Assembly (NCBI GenBank): GCA_045659745.1
Contig: JAZRCL010000073.1
Span: forward strand, 1 to 64,000
Source of the DNA: SVTX01 sp045659745
GTDB lineage: Bacteria; Bacillota; Clostridia; Oscillospirales; CAG-272
DNA: 64,000 bases
Direction of reading: 5' to 3'
Shown here piece after piece: positions 50,881-58,830 of this stretch. Under the pieces are notes generated by a model. That model saw only the letters and a program-made list of their open reading frames with translations. It was not told the DNA's origin and ran no database searches. The stretch's first letter is position 1. Each line of letters begins with the position of its first letter. The position numbers were made by a program, and so were the translations under genes.

Positions 50881-51795
50881 ATGAAAATTATTAAATATAG
50901 ATTTACACTTATCGGAGGAGACAAGCGCATAGTTGCATTGGCAAAAATTTTAGCTTCTCGCGGACATACTGTCAACGCATGTAATTTGAGCGAGGATCTG
51001 TCGGCATATAGCGGTATTAAGGTATATAGCAGCTTTGATCGGGCTATTGCAGACGGAGATTTTACAGTGCTCCCTATGCCAATATCGCGTGATGGAGCTC
51101 ACGTACTCTCTAACGTTGGAGACGTCGACGAGCAGATCCTTATAGCTGATGTTTTCGACTGCGCCAAGAGGTGCGGTGTCAAGTATATTCTTGGCGGAAA
51201 CATAAGCAAAAGCATCAAGGAGTTGGCGGAAAATAAGGGAGTTTCCCTTGTTGATTATTCCCTGTCCGAGCAGTTTTTGCAGAGCAACGCCGACTCCACC
51301 GCCGAGGGCGGCATAATGGTGGCTATGGAAAACACCGACGTGACGGTAAAGGATAGCAAAGTACTTGTCGGCGGATACGGACGGATAGCAAAATATCTCT
51401 CAAAGCTCTTGCTTTCAATGGGAGCTGACGTGACGGTTGCCGCGAGAGGTGACGAGGCGTTGAGTCACGCATCATCTCTTGGCTGCAACGGGGTAAAGAT
51501 AGGAGACTCGGGCAATCCCGAAAAATTCAAGCAGGCTATACAAAACAGTCAGATAATATTCAACACAGTTCCCTCCATGATTTTTACGGAGGAGCTTATA
51601 GGAAACAAAAGCTCTGCGACGTATATTGAGCTTGCGTCCTGCCCCGGCGGAATTGATCTCCGCGCGGCGCGAGAGGCAGGTATGAAGATAATTTTTGCGC
51701 CCTCGCTCCCCGGAAGATATTCTCCCGAGAGCGCGGGCAAATACATTTTTGAGAGCATATACCAAAATCTCAAAGAAAGGGTTATTTATATATGA
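50881..51795 (+). CDS. dpaA: Dipicolinate synthase subunit A
   Basis: The 304-residue protein matches SpoVFA/DpaA: N-terminal FTLIGGDKRIVALAKILASRGH, a middle GISRDGAHVL-like block, GGIMVAMENTDVTVKDSKVLVGGYGRIAKYL (Rossmann NADP site) and C-terminal ATYIELASCPGGIDLRAAREAGMKIIFAPSLPGRYSPESAG. The AB complex oxidises dihydrodipicolinate to dipicolinic acid in the mother cell for loading into the spore core. Many Clostridia lack this operon and use EtfA instead, so its presence is informative. It overlaps dpaB by 4 bases. GGAGGC precedes the ATG. Confidence 0.94.
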   Translation: MKIIKYRFTLIGGDKRIVALAKILASRGHTVNACNLSEDLSAYSGIKVYSSFDRAIADGDFTVLPMPISRDGAHVLSNVGDVDEQILIADVFDCAKRCGVKYILGGNISKSIKELAENKGVSLVDYSLSEQFLQSNADSTAEGGIMVAMENTDVTVKDSKVLVGGYGRIAKYLSKLLLSMGADVTVAARGDEALSHASSLGCNGVKIGDSGNPEKFKQAIQNSQIIFNTVPSMIFTEELIGNKSSATYIELASCPGGIDLRAAREAGMKIIFAPSLPGRYSPESAGKYIFESIYQNLKERVIYI

Positions 51796-52349
51796 TAGGC
51801 TTTGCAATGTGCGGCTCATTTTGCAGCTTTGATAAGTCATATAAAGCCCTTGAGAAGCTCAAGGATAAATATGACGTAGTTCCAATAATGAGTAATAACG
51901 CGTATTATACAGATACAAGATTCGGAAAGGCTTCCGAATGGAATCAGAAAGTTGCGACTCTGTGCGACAGACCGATAATCCACTCAATAGGCGAGGCGGA
52001 GCCGTTAGGACCGAAGGCGGCGCTTGAAGCGCTTGTTATCTGCCCTTGCACGGGCAACACGCTTGCCAAAATTGCAAACGGCATCACCGACACACCCGTG
52101 TGTATGGCGGCAAAGGCGCATCTGCGGTGCGACCGTCCCCTGCTTATCGCCTTGGCGTCAAACGACGCAATGTCCGCAAACCTTGCGAACATTTCAAAGC
52201 TTCTGGTGCGAAAAAATATATATTTCGTGCCTATGTGTCAGGACGATCCCGACAAAAAACCGCACTCGCTTGTATCGGACTTTTCGCAGGTGCCCGACGC
52301 GCTTGAAGCAGCGCTCAATGGCAAGCAGCTCAGGAAGATGTTTTTGTGA
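51792..52349 (+). CDS. dpaB: Dipicolinate synthase subunit B
   Basis: The 185-residue flavoprotein-like protein matches SpoVFB/DpaB: GFAMCGSFCSFDKSYKALEKLKDKYDVVPIMSNNAYYTDTRFG, EAEPLGPKAALEALVICPCTGNTLAKIANGITDTPVCMAAKAHLR and PLLIALASNDAMSANLANISKLLVRKNIYFVPM. Its ATG overlaps the dpaA stop (ATGA), so the subunits are coupled. A terminator follows at once. Together with spoIIID, whiA and pdaA it supports endospore formation. Confidence 0.94.
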   Translation: MIGFAMCGSFCSFDKSYKALEKLKDKYDVVPIMSNNAYYTDTRFGKASEWNQKVATLCDRPIIHSIGEAEPLGPKAALEALVICPCTGNTLAKIANGITDTPVCMAAKAHLRCDRPLLIALASNDAMSANLANISKLLVRKNIYFVPMCQDDPDKKPHSLVSDFSQVPDALEAALNGKQLRKMFL

Positions 52350-52386
52350 CAAAAAAGCCTTGCCGCGTGGCAAGGCTTTTTTCTAT
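52349..52386. terminator. Bidirectional terminator of dpaAB and of the converging gene
   Basis: AAAAAAGCCTTGCC, a 4-base loop, GGCAAGGCTTTTTT. Confidence 0.9.
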
Positions 52387-52396
52387 TATTAGGTCA

Positions 52397-52951
52397 TTAT
52401 GTGTCTTCTCTTGTAATTTCTACTTCAATTTGTGCTCTTTCTCCAACGAATTTCACATAATATATCTCGTCTTTATTGGCAATAAACTTGACATTTTCAT
52501 TGGAGTCAATAGGTATATTATATAAAATTTGATTATCTTCATCAGTGATTACAATTTTAAGGTTTCCACTTTTAACAGTTGAGTTTATGTTATATGAAAC
52601 TTCTTTTCCATCTCCAAGGTATGCATTGGCTACATACACTCCTGTAAGCATTCTTATATTGGTTTTAACATAAGAGGAATCACAATCTTCAAAAGGTCCT
52701 TCTATACCACTTCTATTATGATATTTCGACGAATCACGCCGCCTATATGCGTGATATTCTTCTGTGTACATCGAAATCATTTCATCGGTTATTATAGCCA
52801 ACTCCTTGCTTTCACCGTTTTTATCTTCAAGTTGATAAGACATTTCCAACCTATGCTTTTTATAGAAAAGAATAACCGAAACGGCAATAATTAAACATGT
52901 AAGTACGACAATAGATACTATTATAAAGATTTTCTTTAGTTTATTATTCAT
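52397..52951 (-). CDS. Hypothetical membrane-anchored extracellular protein
   Basis: The 184-residue protein has an N-terminal anchor (LKKIFIIVSIVVLTCLII, residues 5-28) and an extracellular domain rich in Asp, Glu, Ser and Tyr (YTEEYHAYRRRDSSKYHNRSG, then KSGNLKIVITDEDNQILYN and YYVKFVGERAQIEVEI), a beta-rich pattern. The Cys of FEDCD is solitary. I do not recognise a family. Its DNA is visibly AT-rich compared with dpaAB and hslO, and it lies next to the duplicated hslO end, which suggests an accessory gene. Confidence 0.65.
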   Translation of the reverse strand: MNNKLKKIFIIVSIVVLTCLIIAVSVILFYKKHRLEMSYQLEDKNGESKELAIITDEMISMYTEEYHAYRRRDSSKYHNRSGIEGPFEDCDSSYVKTNIRMLTGVYVANAYLGDGKEVSYNINSTVKSGNLKIVITDEDNQILYNIPIDSNENVKFIANKDEIYYVKFVGERAQIEVEITREDT

Positions 52952-52999
52952 CAGTATTGTTCCTTTCTTCAGAGATGGTGGTATTGGCGTTAATTTCTT

Positions 53000-53056
53000 T
53001 TAATACAAATCCCCCGGCTTAAAGGTATATTTGGAATTGCATAATCTGCAAATTAT
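53000..53056 (-). pseudogene. Duplicated 3' fragment of hslO
   Basis: On the minus strand this 57-base piece reads IICRLCNSKYTFKPGDLY plus stop, equal to the last 18 codons of the intact hslO except for a few substitutions. Upstream of it the similarity stops at once at an in-frame stop. It has no start codon, so it is a fragment. The base changes are mostly silent or conservative (Val to Ile, Phe to Leu), as expected if the fragment once belonged to a related hslO gene. Confidence 0.85.
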
Positions 53057-53069
53057 CTATACTAGGAAA

Positions 53070-53324
53070 TCAAAGCACATATGCAATATGGAACGTATCT
53101 AAATTATTTTGCAATGTATATTGCTCCAAAAACATGTAATTTACAACTTGATTTATAGTTCCAGAAAAAATATTTTCTTCTATATGACAATCATAGATAA
53201 AATAATGGATTTCATTATTTTTGCAGTTATCATAATCAGGTGTTAATAAATATTGGCTTTGGCAACAAGAAAATTCTATTTCTCGCCCTTGGTTCAAATA
53301 TAATACTAATCTGTTAATATCCAT
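53070..53324 (-). CDS. Orphan 84-residue hypothetical protein between hslO repeats
   Basis: GGAGAAAAGG precedes the ATG. The 84-residue protein MDINRLVLYLNQGREIEFSC... to FHIAYVL is compact with Cys-Cys (SCCQSQY), aromatic residues (YFIYDCHIEENIF) and no membrane span. I do not recognise a family; its size, AT-rich DNA and position between hslO copies are typical of accessory or immunity-like genes. It could be cotranscribed behind hslO. Confidence 0.6.
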   Translation of the reverse strand: MDINRLVLYLNQGREIEFSCCQSQYLLTPDYDNCKNNEIHYFIYDCHIEENIFSGTINQVVNYMFLEQYTLQNNLDTFHIAYVL

Positions 53325-53371
53325 TTTATAGCCTTTTCTCCTTTTTCAATAAATCGTATTATGACAGATTA

Positions 53372-54250
53372 TTAGTACAAATCCCCCGGCTTAAACGTAT
53401 ATTTCGAATTACAGAATCTGCAAACTATCTCGAGTTCCTCGGGCTTGCCCTCGGCGATCTGCTCGGCAAAGAGCTTTTCAAGGTCGGTTTTGCCAATGGA
53501 TACAAGCGCCTGCTTCATTCTCTCTTCGGAGCATGTGCAGAGGTAGTCCACGTCTATCTCGTCGAACAAGTCGTATTCTATTCCCTCCATAGTCATCTTG
53601 AGGATTTCCTGATTGTCCATTCCCTCCTCAAAAAGGCGGGAAACATTTGAGAGCTTGGGTATATTCTTTTCTATCTGCGACACGGTCTCCTCATCTGCAA
53701 AAGGAAGAAGCTGAATGATAATTCCGCCCGCCGCCTTGCACGACCAGTCGGTATCTACAAGCACGCCGAGTGAGCAAACGGTGGGTACCTGCTCGCTCTC
53801 CGCGTAGTAGGTCGCTATATCCTCTGCAATCTCGCCCGACACAAGCTCAACCGAGCCGTTATAAGGCTCGCCGTCACCGATGTCCTTTATCATATTGAGA
53901 AATCCGCGTCCGACAGCTCCGCCTACGTCAAGCTTTCCGTTGGACTTGAGAGGCAGATCAACCTCGGGATTCTGGATATATCCGCGCACGTTTCCGATAT
54001 AGTCGGACGTGACGATAACGCGTCCCGCAGGTCCGTCGCCGTAAAGGGATACGGTCACGCTGTCCTCTTTTTCTCCAAGCATACAACCAATCATGGACGT
54101 AGCTGTGAGAAGTCTGCCAAGGGTTGCCGTTGCGGTGGGAGTTGTATTGTGATATTTAATTGCCTGATTGACAATTTCAGTTGAATTTATTACGTGTATT
54201 CTCGCGCTGCCGTCACTCGTCATTGCGCGCAAAATTTTTGATTGAGACAT
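53372..54250 (-). CDS. hslO: Hsp33 redox-regulated chaperone
   Basis: The 292-residue protein matches Hsp33: N-terminal substrate-binding domain (ATATLGRLLTATSMIGCMLG, GRVIVTSDYIGNVRGYIQNP, LDVGGAVGRGFLNMIKDIG, GEIAEDIATYYAESEQVPT) and a C-terminal zinc redox switch with C-T-C (YLCTCSEE) and C-x-x-C (VCRFCNSKY). Oxidation of the four cysteines releases zinc and activates the holdase. The last 18 codons are duplicated 372 bases downstream (fragment at 53000). It is downstream of the methyltransferase on the same strand. Confidence 0.95.
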   Translation of the reverse strand: MSQSKILRAMTSDGSARIHVINSTEIVNQAIKYHNTTPTATATLGRLLTATSMIGCMLGEKEDSVTVSLYGDGPAGRVIVTSDYIGNVRGYIQNPEVDLPLKSNGKLDVGGAVGRGFLNMIKDIGDGEPYNGSVELVSGEIAEDIATYYAESEQVPTVCSLGVLVDTDWSCKAAGGIIIQLLPFADEETVSQIEKNIPKLSNVSRLFEEGMDNQEILKMTMEGIEYDLFDEIDVDYLCTCSEERMKQALVSIGKTDLEKLFAEQIAEGKPEELEIVCRFCNSKYTFKPGDLY

Positions 54251-54265
54251 TGTTTTTTCCTCTTT

Positions 54266-55048
54266 TTATTTTTTTGCTCTCGCTACTACATACCAGCGAG
54301 TATCATTGTCTGTGGCTTTGGTAAAATTATAATCTCCAAAAAATCCGATCACCTCAAAGCCTGCGCCCTCAAGAGCTGTCTTTATCTCCAACGAGTCAAA
54401 GCATCTTTCGGTCTGTATTTCGTCGGTGCGGGTATATTTGCCGTCCTCGCCCTCCTCAAACACACTCAGATAAAAGCTGCAGAGCTTACTCTCCTTGTCA
54501 TATTCATTCTGCCACGCGCAAAGGACTGATCTTCCGTCAAGCTCTGTCTCGTGGATATAGGAGTTGTCGGCGTATATGTTTTCAAATTTATAAGGCGTGT
54601 TTACGTCAAATATAAAAAGTCCGTCGGGGTCAAGATAATTATGAACGCAAGCAAAGCAAGACTCAAGCTCTCCGTCGCCCGCAAGATAGTTTATACTGTC
54701 AAGGCAACACGTGACTGCACCCACTGTGCCGTAAAGCTCAAAGGCGCGCATATCCTGTCTAAGATACAAAATTCCGCTCATTTCGCAGTCGTACATTCTG
54801 TTATACGCCTCGGCGAGCATATCCTCGCTGCCGTCAACACCTATCATATCGTATCCACGGCGCGCGAGCTCAAGTGTCATGCTTCCCGTGCCGCAGGCGA
54901 GGTCAAGCAGGAGTGAGGGCTTGTTTTTTAGATATTTGTTAAAGCAGGTTTCGACAAAATCCGCCCATGCAGAATAGTCTATCTCTGAATTTATCTTGTC
55001 GTATATTTCTGATATCGAGCCATAGCCCGAATAAGTATTCTCTGCCAT
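54266..55048 (-). CDS. Class I SAM-dependent methyltransferase
   Basis: The ATG at 55048 overlaps the stop of the YerC gene and gives 260 residues; the longer frame into yerC is not needed. The protein starts AENTYSGYGSISEIYDKIN and has motif I LLLDLACGTGSMTLELARRGYDMIGVDGSEDML (DxACGTG), motif II/III TCCLDSINYL and ELEGDGLFIFDVNTPYKF. It probably methylates a small molecule or tRNA base; substrate unknown. It lies between yerC and hslO on one strand. Confidence 0.88.
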   Translation of the reverse strand: MAENTYSGYGSISEIYDKINSEIDYSAWADFVETCFNKYLKNKPSLLLDLACGTGSMTLELARRGYDMIGVDGSEDMLAEAYNRMYDCEMSGILYLRQDMRAFELYGTVGAVTCCLDSINYLAGDGELESCFACVHNYLDPDGLFIFDVNTPYKFENIYADNSYIHETELDGRSVLCAWQNEYDKESKLCSFYLSVFEEGEDGKYTRTDEIQTERCFDSLEIKTALEGAGFEVIGFFGDYNFTKATDNDTRWYVVARAKK

Positions 55049-55049
55049 A

Positions 55050-55355
55050 TTATTTATGCTTTTTTTCCTCAATTTTGATATTTTCAATCACCTTGCTGTA
55101 TCCGCCGTTGCCGTACTTTATGCAATGGTTTACGCGGCTTATGGTCGCGGTGCTGAGTCCTGTTTGAGCCGCTATTTCGGAATAAACGTACCCGTCGCTG
55201 AGCATTTTTGCCGCCTTTATTCTGCGCGACATTTCCTGAAGCTCAGAGACCGTGCAAAGGTCCTCGAAAAAGTTCTTGCAGTCCTCGGGATTTTCAAGAG
55301 TTATTATTCCCTTGTAGAGGTATTCAATGTCTGCATCGAATTTAGAGTTTTTCAT
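55050..55355 (-). CDS. YerC/YecD-type TrpR-like DNA-binding protein
   Basis: The 101-residue protein has the TrpR/YerC helix-turn-helix: EDLCTVSELQEMSRRIKAAKMLSDGYVYSEIAAQTGLSTATISRVNHCIKYGNGGYSKVI. YerC proteins are conserved small regulators in Firmicutes with unclear targets. The C-terminus is basic (EEKKHK). Its stop overlaps the start of the methyltransferase gene (TAATATG), so the genes are coupled. Confidence 0.9.
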   Translation of the reverse strand: MKNSKFDADIEYLYKGIITLENPEDCKNFFEDLCTVSELQEMSRRIKAAKMLSDGYVYSEIAAQTGLSTATISRVNHCIKYGNGGYSKVIENIKIEEKKHK

Positions 55356-55495
55356 AGGCTTGTACCGTCCTCTTTATTATTAGATGGGGCTCTGTGTATA
55401 TTTTACCATTTTAGAGCGCTAAAGTAAAGGGGGTTTGCAAAAATTTTTATATTCCAAAAAATTAAACAATAAGTTTAGTTTTTGAAAATAATATA

Positions 55496-55524
55496 TTGAC
55501 TTTGCAAAATAAATATTATATAAT
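55496..55524 (+). promoter_or_regulatory. Sigma-A promoter of the XRE regulator gene
   Basis: TTGACT, 17 bases, TATAAT, 45 bases before the ATG. Confidence 0.75.
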
Positions 55525-55536
55525 AATATTTAGATA

Positions 55537-55552
55537 GTCAAAATACATTGAC
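55537..55552 (+). promoter_or_regulatory. Candidate operator: GTCAA inverted repeat downstream of the promoter
   Basis: GTCAA, 6 bases, TTGAC lies between the -10 box and the ATG of the XRE gene, and a further GTCAA occurs just before the ATG (near 55565). It would suit autoregulation by the encoded protein. Confidence 0.4.
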
Positions 55553-55569
55553 GAAAGGATTTTAGTCAA

Positions 55570-56652
55570 ATGACAGGAATTAAAATAGGACAGAAAATTC
55601 GTTTACTCCGAAAGAAAAACGATACTACGCAGGAAAAGCTTGCGGCGTATCTGAACGTGACTCCTCAGGCGGTTTCCCGTTGGGAGTCCGAGATATGCTA
55701 TCCCGATATTGAGACTCTGCCCCTTATTGCCGATTTTTTCGGCGTAGGCATGGACGAGCTTCTCTGCTACGACAGCGTGCAAAAGGAAAGCAAGATAAAG
55801 GATTATCTCGCTCAGGCAGAGAGACTTGAGGACGAGGAGAATATGACGGCGTGTCTTGAGCTTTTGCGTGAGGCGTATGCAGAGATTCCCTCCTCATTTG
55901 AGATTCAGCTTGAGCTTGCAAAGGTGCTTTCCGCAATAAACGCGGACAAGCCCAAAAAGGCAGACCTTGCAGAAGCTATATCGCTTTGCAATCACGTGCT
56001 TGATTACTGCACGGACGACGAGCTTCGTGACGATACAAAGAAAACTCTTTGCGATATATATTCGCATCAGCTCCGCAACGATAAGGCGGCGCTTGATATT
56101 GCCGAAAAGCTTCACAGCATGGATTATAGCAAGGAGATAGTCAAGGCTACTGTGCTTACGGGAGATATCGCATTCCGTCAGGCGCAGACCAATATCATTG
56201 AGTTTGCGGACAATATCTGGTGGCATATATACAATATTGCTTGTGTACCGGACATTTCAGAAAATAACTATTCCCTTGAGCAGAAGATTCAGGTAATGGA
56301 AAAAGGTATCGCGCTCTTTGACGTTATATTCGGCGACGGACTTCTCTATTATAACGACAGAATTGCGAACTCCTACCGTCAGCTTGCCATGCTCTATCTT
56401 ATGCAGGGCGACCGAACAAAAGCTCTTGACTGCGTTGAAAAGATGGCGCAGTATGCAATAGCTTTTGATACGCGTCCCGATAACGTGAACTATTCCTCTA
56501 TACTTATCAATAAGGTCGAGCATACAAGAGGAAACGACGTCAGCCTTTGCTCCAAGCTCCTCCGCGGCAGATTCTCAAGCAGAATCTGGGCGCCTATCAA
56601 GAGCGAGGCAAGATTTGTAGCGGCAATATCCGCTATGGAAAAACACATTTGA
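55570..56652 (+). CDS. XRE-family transcriptional regulator with TPR-like C-terminus
   Basis: The 360-residue protein has an N-terminal helix-turn-helix (GQKIRLLRKKNDTTQEKLAAYLNVTPQAVSRWESE, residues ~6-40, then ETLPLIADFFGVGMDELL). The remaining ~290 residues are helical repeats with the alternating pattern of TPR/Rap-type domains (LEDEENMTACLELLREAYAEIP, EAISLCNHVLDYC, DRTKALDCVEKMAQYA). Such proteins often sense peptides or stress. It has a consensus promoter with a possible autoregulatory repeat, and it precedes fhs by 15 bases, so fhs might be read through from it. Confidence 0.88.
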   Translation: MTGIKIGQKIRLLRKKNDTTQEKLAAYLNVTPQAVSRWESEICYPDIETLPLIADFFGVGMDELLCYDSVQKESKIKDYLAQAERLEDEENMTACLELLREAYAEIPSSFEIQLELAKVLSAINADKPKKADLAEAISLCNHVLDYCTDDELRDDTKKTLCDIYSHQLRNDKAALDIAEKLHSMDYSKEIVKATVLTGDIAFRQAQTNIIEFADNIWWHIYNIACVPDISENNYSLEQKIQVMEKGIALFDVIFGDGLLYYNDRIANSYRQLAMLYLMQGDRTKALDCVEKMAQYAIAFDTRPDNVNYSSILINKVEHTRGNDVSLCSKLLRGRFSSRIWAPIKSEARFVAAISAMEKHI

Positions 56653-56667
56653 TAACAGAAAGGTTGA

Positions 56668-58353
56668 ATGGTGACTGATATGAAAACGGATATAGAAATT
56701 GCAAGAGAAGCCAAAATGCTCCCCATAAAAGAGGTTGCAGCTACCGTTGGTATCTGCGAGGACGACCTTGAGCTTTACGGAAAATATAAGGCGAAAATAA
56801 GCAACGAGTTTATGAATAAGGTTTCCTCAAATCCCGACGGAAAGCTTGTTCTTGTCACAGCTATAAACCCCACTCCCGCGGGCGAAGGTAAGACTACAAC
56901 GAGCATTGGTCTGGGTATGGCAATGTCAAAGCTCGGCAAAAAGACTATGATAGCTCTCCGCGAGCCTTCTCTGGGCCCTGTTTTCGGTGTTAAGGGCGGC
57001 GCGGCAGGCGGCGGATATTCGCAGGTTCTGCCTATGGACGATATAAATCTTCACTTTACGGGAGATTTCCACGCTATCACGGCGGCGAACAATCTTCTCT
57101 GCGCAATAATTGACAACCATCTCCAGCAAGGAAATGTTCTTGGTATAGACGAGCGCAGAATCCTTTTCGGACGCGTCACGGATACCAACGACCGCGCACT
57201 CCGTAATATTATTGTAGGACTTGGCGGCAAGGTGAACGGCGTTCCCCGTGAGGATCATTTCCATATTACAGTTGCGTCCGAGGTTATGGCTATTCTCTGC
57301 CTTGCGGAAAATATTATAGACCTTAAGGAGAGACTTGGAAATATCCTTGTAGCATACAAGTACGACGGCTCGCCCGTATATTGCCGTGATCTTCAGGCTC
57401 ACGGCGCTATGGCGGTTCTTCTCAAGGACGCTATACAGCCCAACCTTGTTCAGACTCTTGAAAATACACCCGCTATAATCCACGGCGGACCTTTTGCAAA
57501 TATTGCTCACGGATGTAATAGCGTCAGAGCAACAAAGCTCGCGCTTAAGATATCTGATTACACTATCACCGAGGCAGGCTTCGGCGCAGACCTCGGTGCT
57601 GAAAAGTTCCTTGACATCAAGTGCCGCAAGGCAGGACTTACTCCCTCTGCGGTGGTCATAGTAGCAACTATCCGCGCTCTTAAGTACAACGGCGGAGTTC
57701 CCAAGGCAGAGCTTAAGGCTGAAAATCTTGAGGCTCTCAAGCGTGGTTCTGTAAACCTTGAGGCTCATATCGATAACATTCACAAGTTCGGTCTTCCCGT
57801 TGTCGTAGCGATAAATCGCTTTGATACGGATACCGACGCGGAAATTGCCCTTCTTACCGAGATGTGCAGCTCCAAGGGCGTTGATCTTGCGCTTTCCGAG
57901 GTGTTTGCCAAGGGCGGTGACGGTGGAATTGAGCTTGCACAGGCTGTTATCAAGGCTTGCGAAAAGCCCTCTGACTTTAAGTTTATGTATAGCGACGATA
58001 TGAGTGTCGTTGAGAAAATAGAGGCGGTTGCAAAGAATATTTACGGTGCTGACGGAGTTATTTTTGAATCCGCGGCAAAGAAGCAGCTTGACGAGATAAT
58101 CAAGCTTGACGAGAAGTATTCAAAATACCCCGTTTGCTTCGCTAAGACGCAGTATTCCCTCTCCGACGATCCCACAAAGCTGGGTCGTCCCTCGGGCTTT
58201 AACATTACCGTACGCGAGGTCAAGCTCTCGGCGGGCGCGGGCTTTATAGTCGTGCTTACGGGCGCTATTATGACTATGCCCGGTCTTCCCAAGGCTCCTG
58301 CGGCGTACTCTATTGATATTGATGAAAACGGCGTTATAACAGGACTGTTCTGA
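56668..58353 (+). CDS. fhs: Formate-tetrahydrofolate ligase
   Basis: The 561-residue enzyme has MKTDIEIAREAKMLPIKEVA near the start, the P-loop TPAGEGKTTTSIGLGMAMSKLGKK, REPSLGPVFGVKGGAAGGGYSQVLPMDDINLHFTGD (in pieces), and PAIIHGGPFANIAHGCNS. It makes 10-formyl-THF from formate and ATP, central to one-carbon metabolism. The start is at 56668 (AAAGG four bases before) or 56680; both give a family-typical length. It is followed immediately by tsaE (ATG one base after the stop). Confidence 0.94.
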   Translation: MVTDMKTDIEIAREAKMLPIKEVAATVGICEDDLELYGKYKAKISNEFMNKVSSNPDGKLVLVTAINPTPAGEGKTTTSIGLGMAMSKLGKKTMIALREPSLGPVFGVKGGAAGGGYSQVLPMDDINLHFTGDFHAITAANNLLCAIIDNHLQQGNVLGIDERRILFGRVTDTNDRALRNIIVGLGGKVNGVPREDHFHITVASEVMAILCLAENIIDLKERLGNILVAYKYDGSPVYCRDLQAHGAMAVLLKDAIQPNLVQTLENTPAIIHGGPFANIAHGCNSVRATKLALKISDYTITEAGFGADLGAEKFLDIKCRKAGLTPSAVVIVATIRALKYNGGVPKAELKAENLEALKRGSVNLEAHIDNIHKFGLPVVVAINRFDTDTDAEIALLTEMCSSKGVDLALSEVFAKGGDGGIELAQAVIKACEKPSDFKFMYSDDMSVVEKIEAVAKNIYGADGVIFESAAKKQLDEIIKLDEKYSKYPVCFAKTQYSLSDDPTKLGRPSGFNITVREVKLSAGAGFIVVLTGAIMTMPGLPKAPAAYSIDIDENGVITGLF

Positions 58354-58354
58354 T

Positions 58355-58813
58355 ATGAAATTCCCTTTTGTAATAAACACGGATAAGGTTGAGCTTACCG
58401 AAAATATCGGACGCGAGCTGGCAGAGTTAATACTGACGGATACAAGTGTCCCCCGATTCGTTGCTATGTACGGCGATCTTGGTGTTGGAAAAACGTCATT
58501 CGTTCGCGGATTTGCGTCAACGCTCTCCCCAAATGCTACCGTAAAATCTCCAACGTTTGCTCTTGTAAACGAATACAGGTGTATTGAAAATCCTTGTAAA
58601 ATAAAGCGTATATGTCATTTTGATATGTATCGCATTACCGACGAGGACGATCTTTATTCTGTGGGCTTTTATGACTATCTGCGCTCCGATTCCCTTTGCA
58701 TTGCGGAATGGTGCGAGATGATACCCTATGCTCTACCGAAATCTTACGTTAAAGTTGAAATAGAAAAGACCGATCTTGGCGACGGCAGAAAAATCACCGT
58801 TTCGCTTGTCTGA
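58355..58813 (+). CDS. tsaE: tRNA t6A synthesis ATPase TsaE
   Basis: The 152-residue protein has a Walker A MYGDLGVGKTSFVRGFA (residues ~38-54), VKSPTFALVNEY and LCIAEWCEM. TsaE works with TsaB and TsaD in forming threonylcarbamoyl-adenosine 37 in tRNA. The ATG lies one base after the fhs stop. tsaB follows 17 bases later. Confidence 0.94.
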   Translation: MKFPFVINTDKVELTENIGRELAELILTDTSVPRFVAMYGDLGVGKTSFVRGFASTLSPNATVKSPTFALVNEYRCIENPCKIKRICHFDMYRITDEDDLYSVGFYDYLRSDSLCIAEWCEMIPYALPKSYVKVEIEKTDLGDGRKITVSLV

Positions 58814-58830
58814 TCGGCAGAGGTTATTTA

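Larger units (their letters stand above)
53000..53430. repeat. 59-bp direct repeat of the hslO 3' end flanking an orphan gene
   Basis: 53000-53058 and 53372-53430 match at 53 of 59 positions (period 372). The right copy is the end of functional hslO; the left is the fragment. The intervening 313 bases hold only the 84-residue gene. This is the layout left by integration of a small cassette that carried its own hslO end. Confidence 0.85.

Noticed and set aside
52952..52999. Short coding-looking frame (ending NNTDE) between the hslO fragment and the 184-residue gene
   Set aside because: It has no start codon of its own and the frame runs into the hslO fragment out of register; too short to support.
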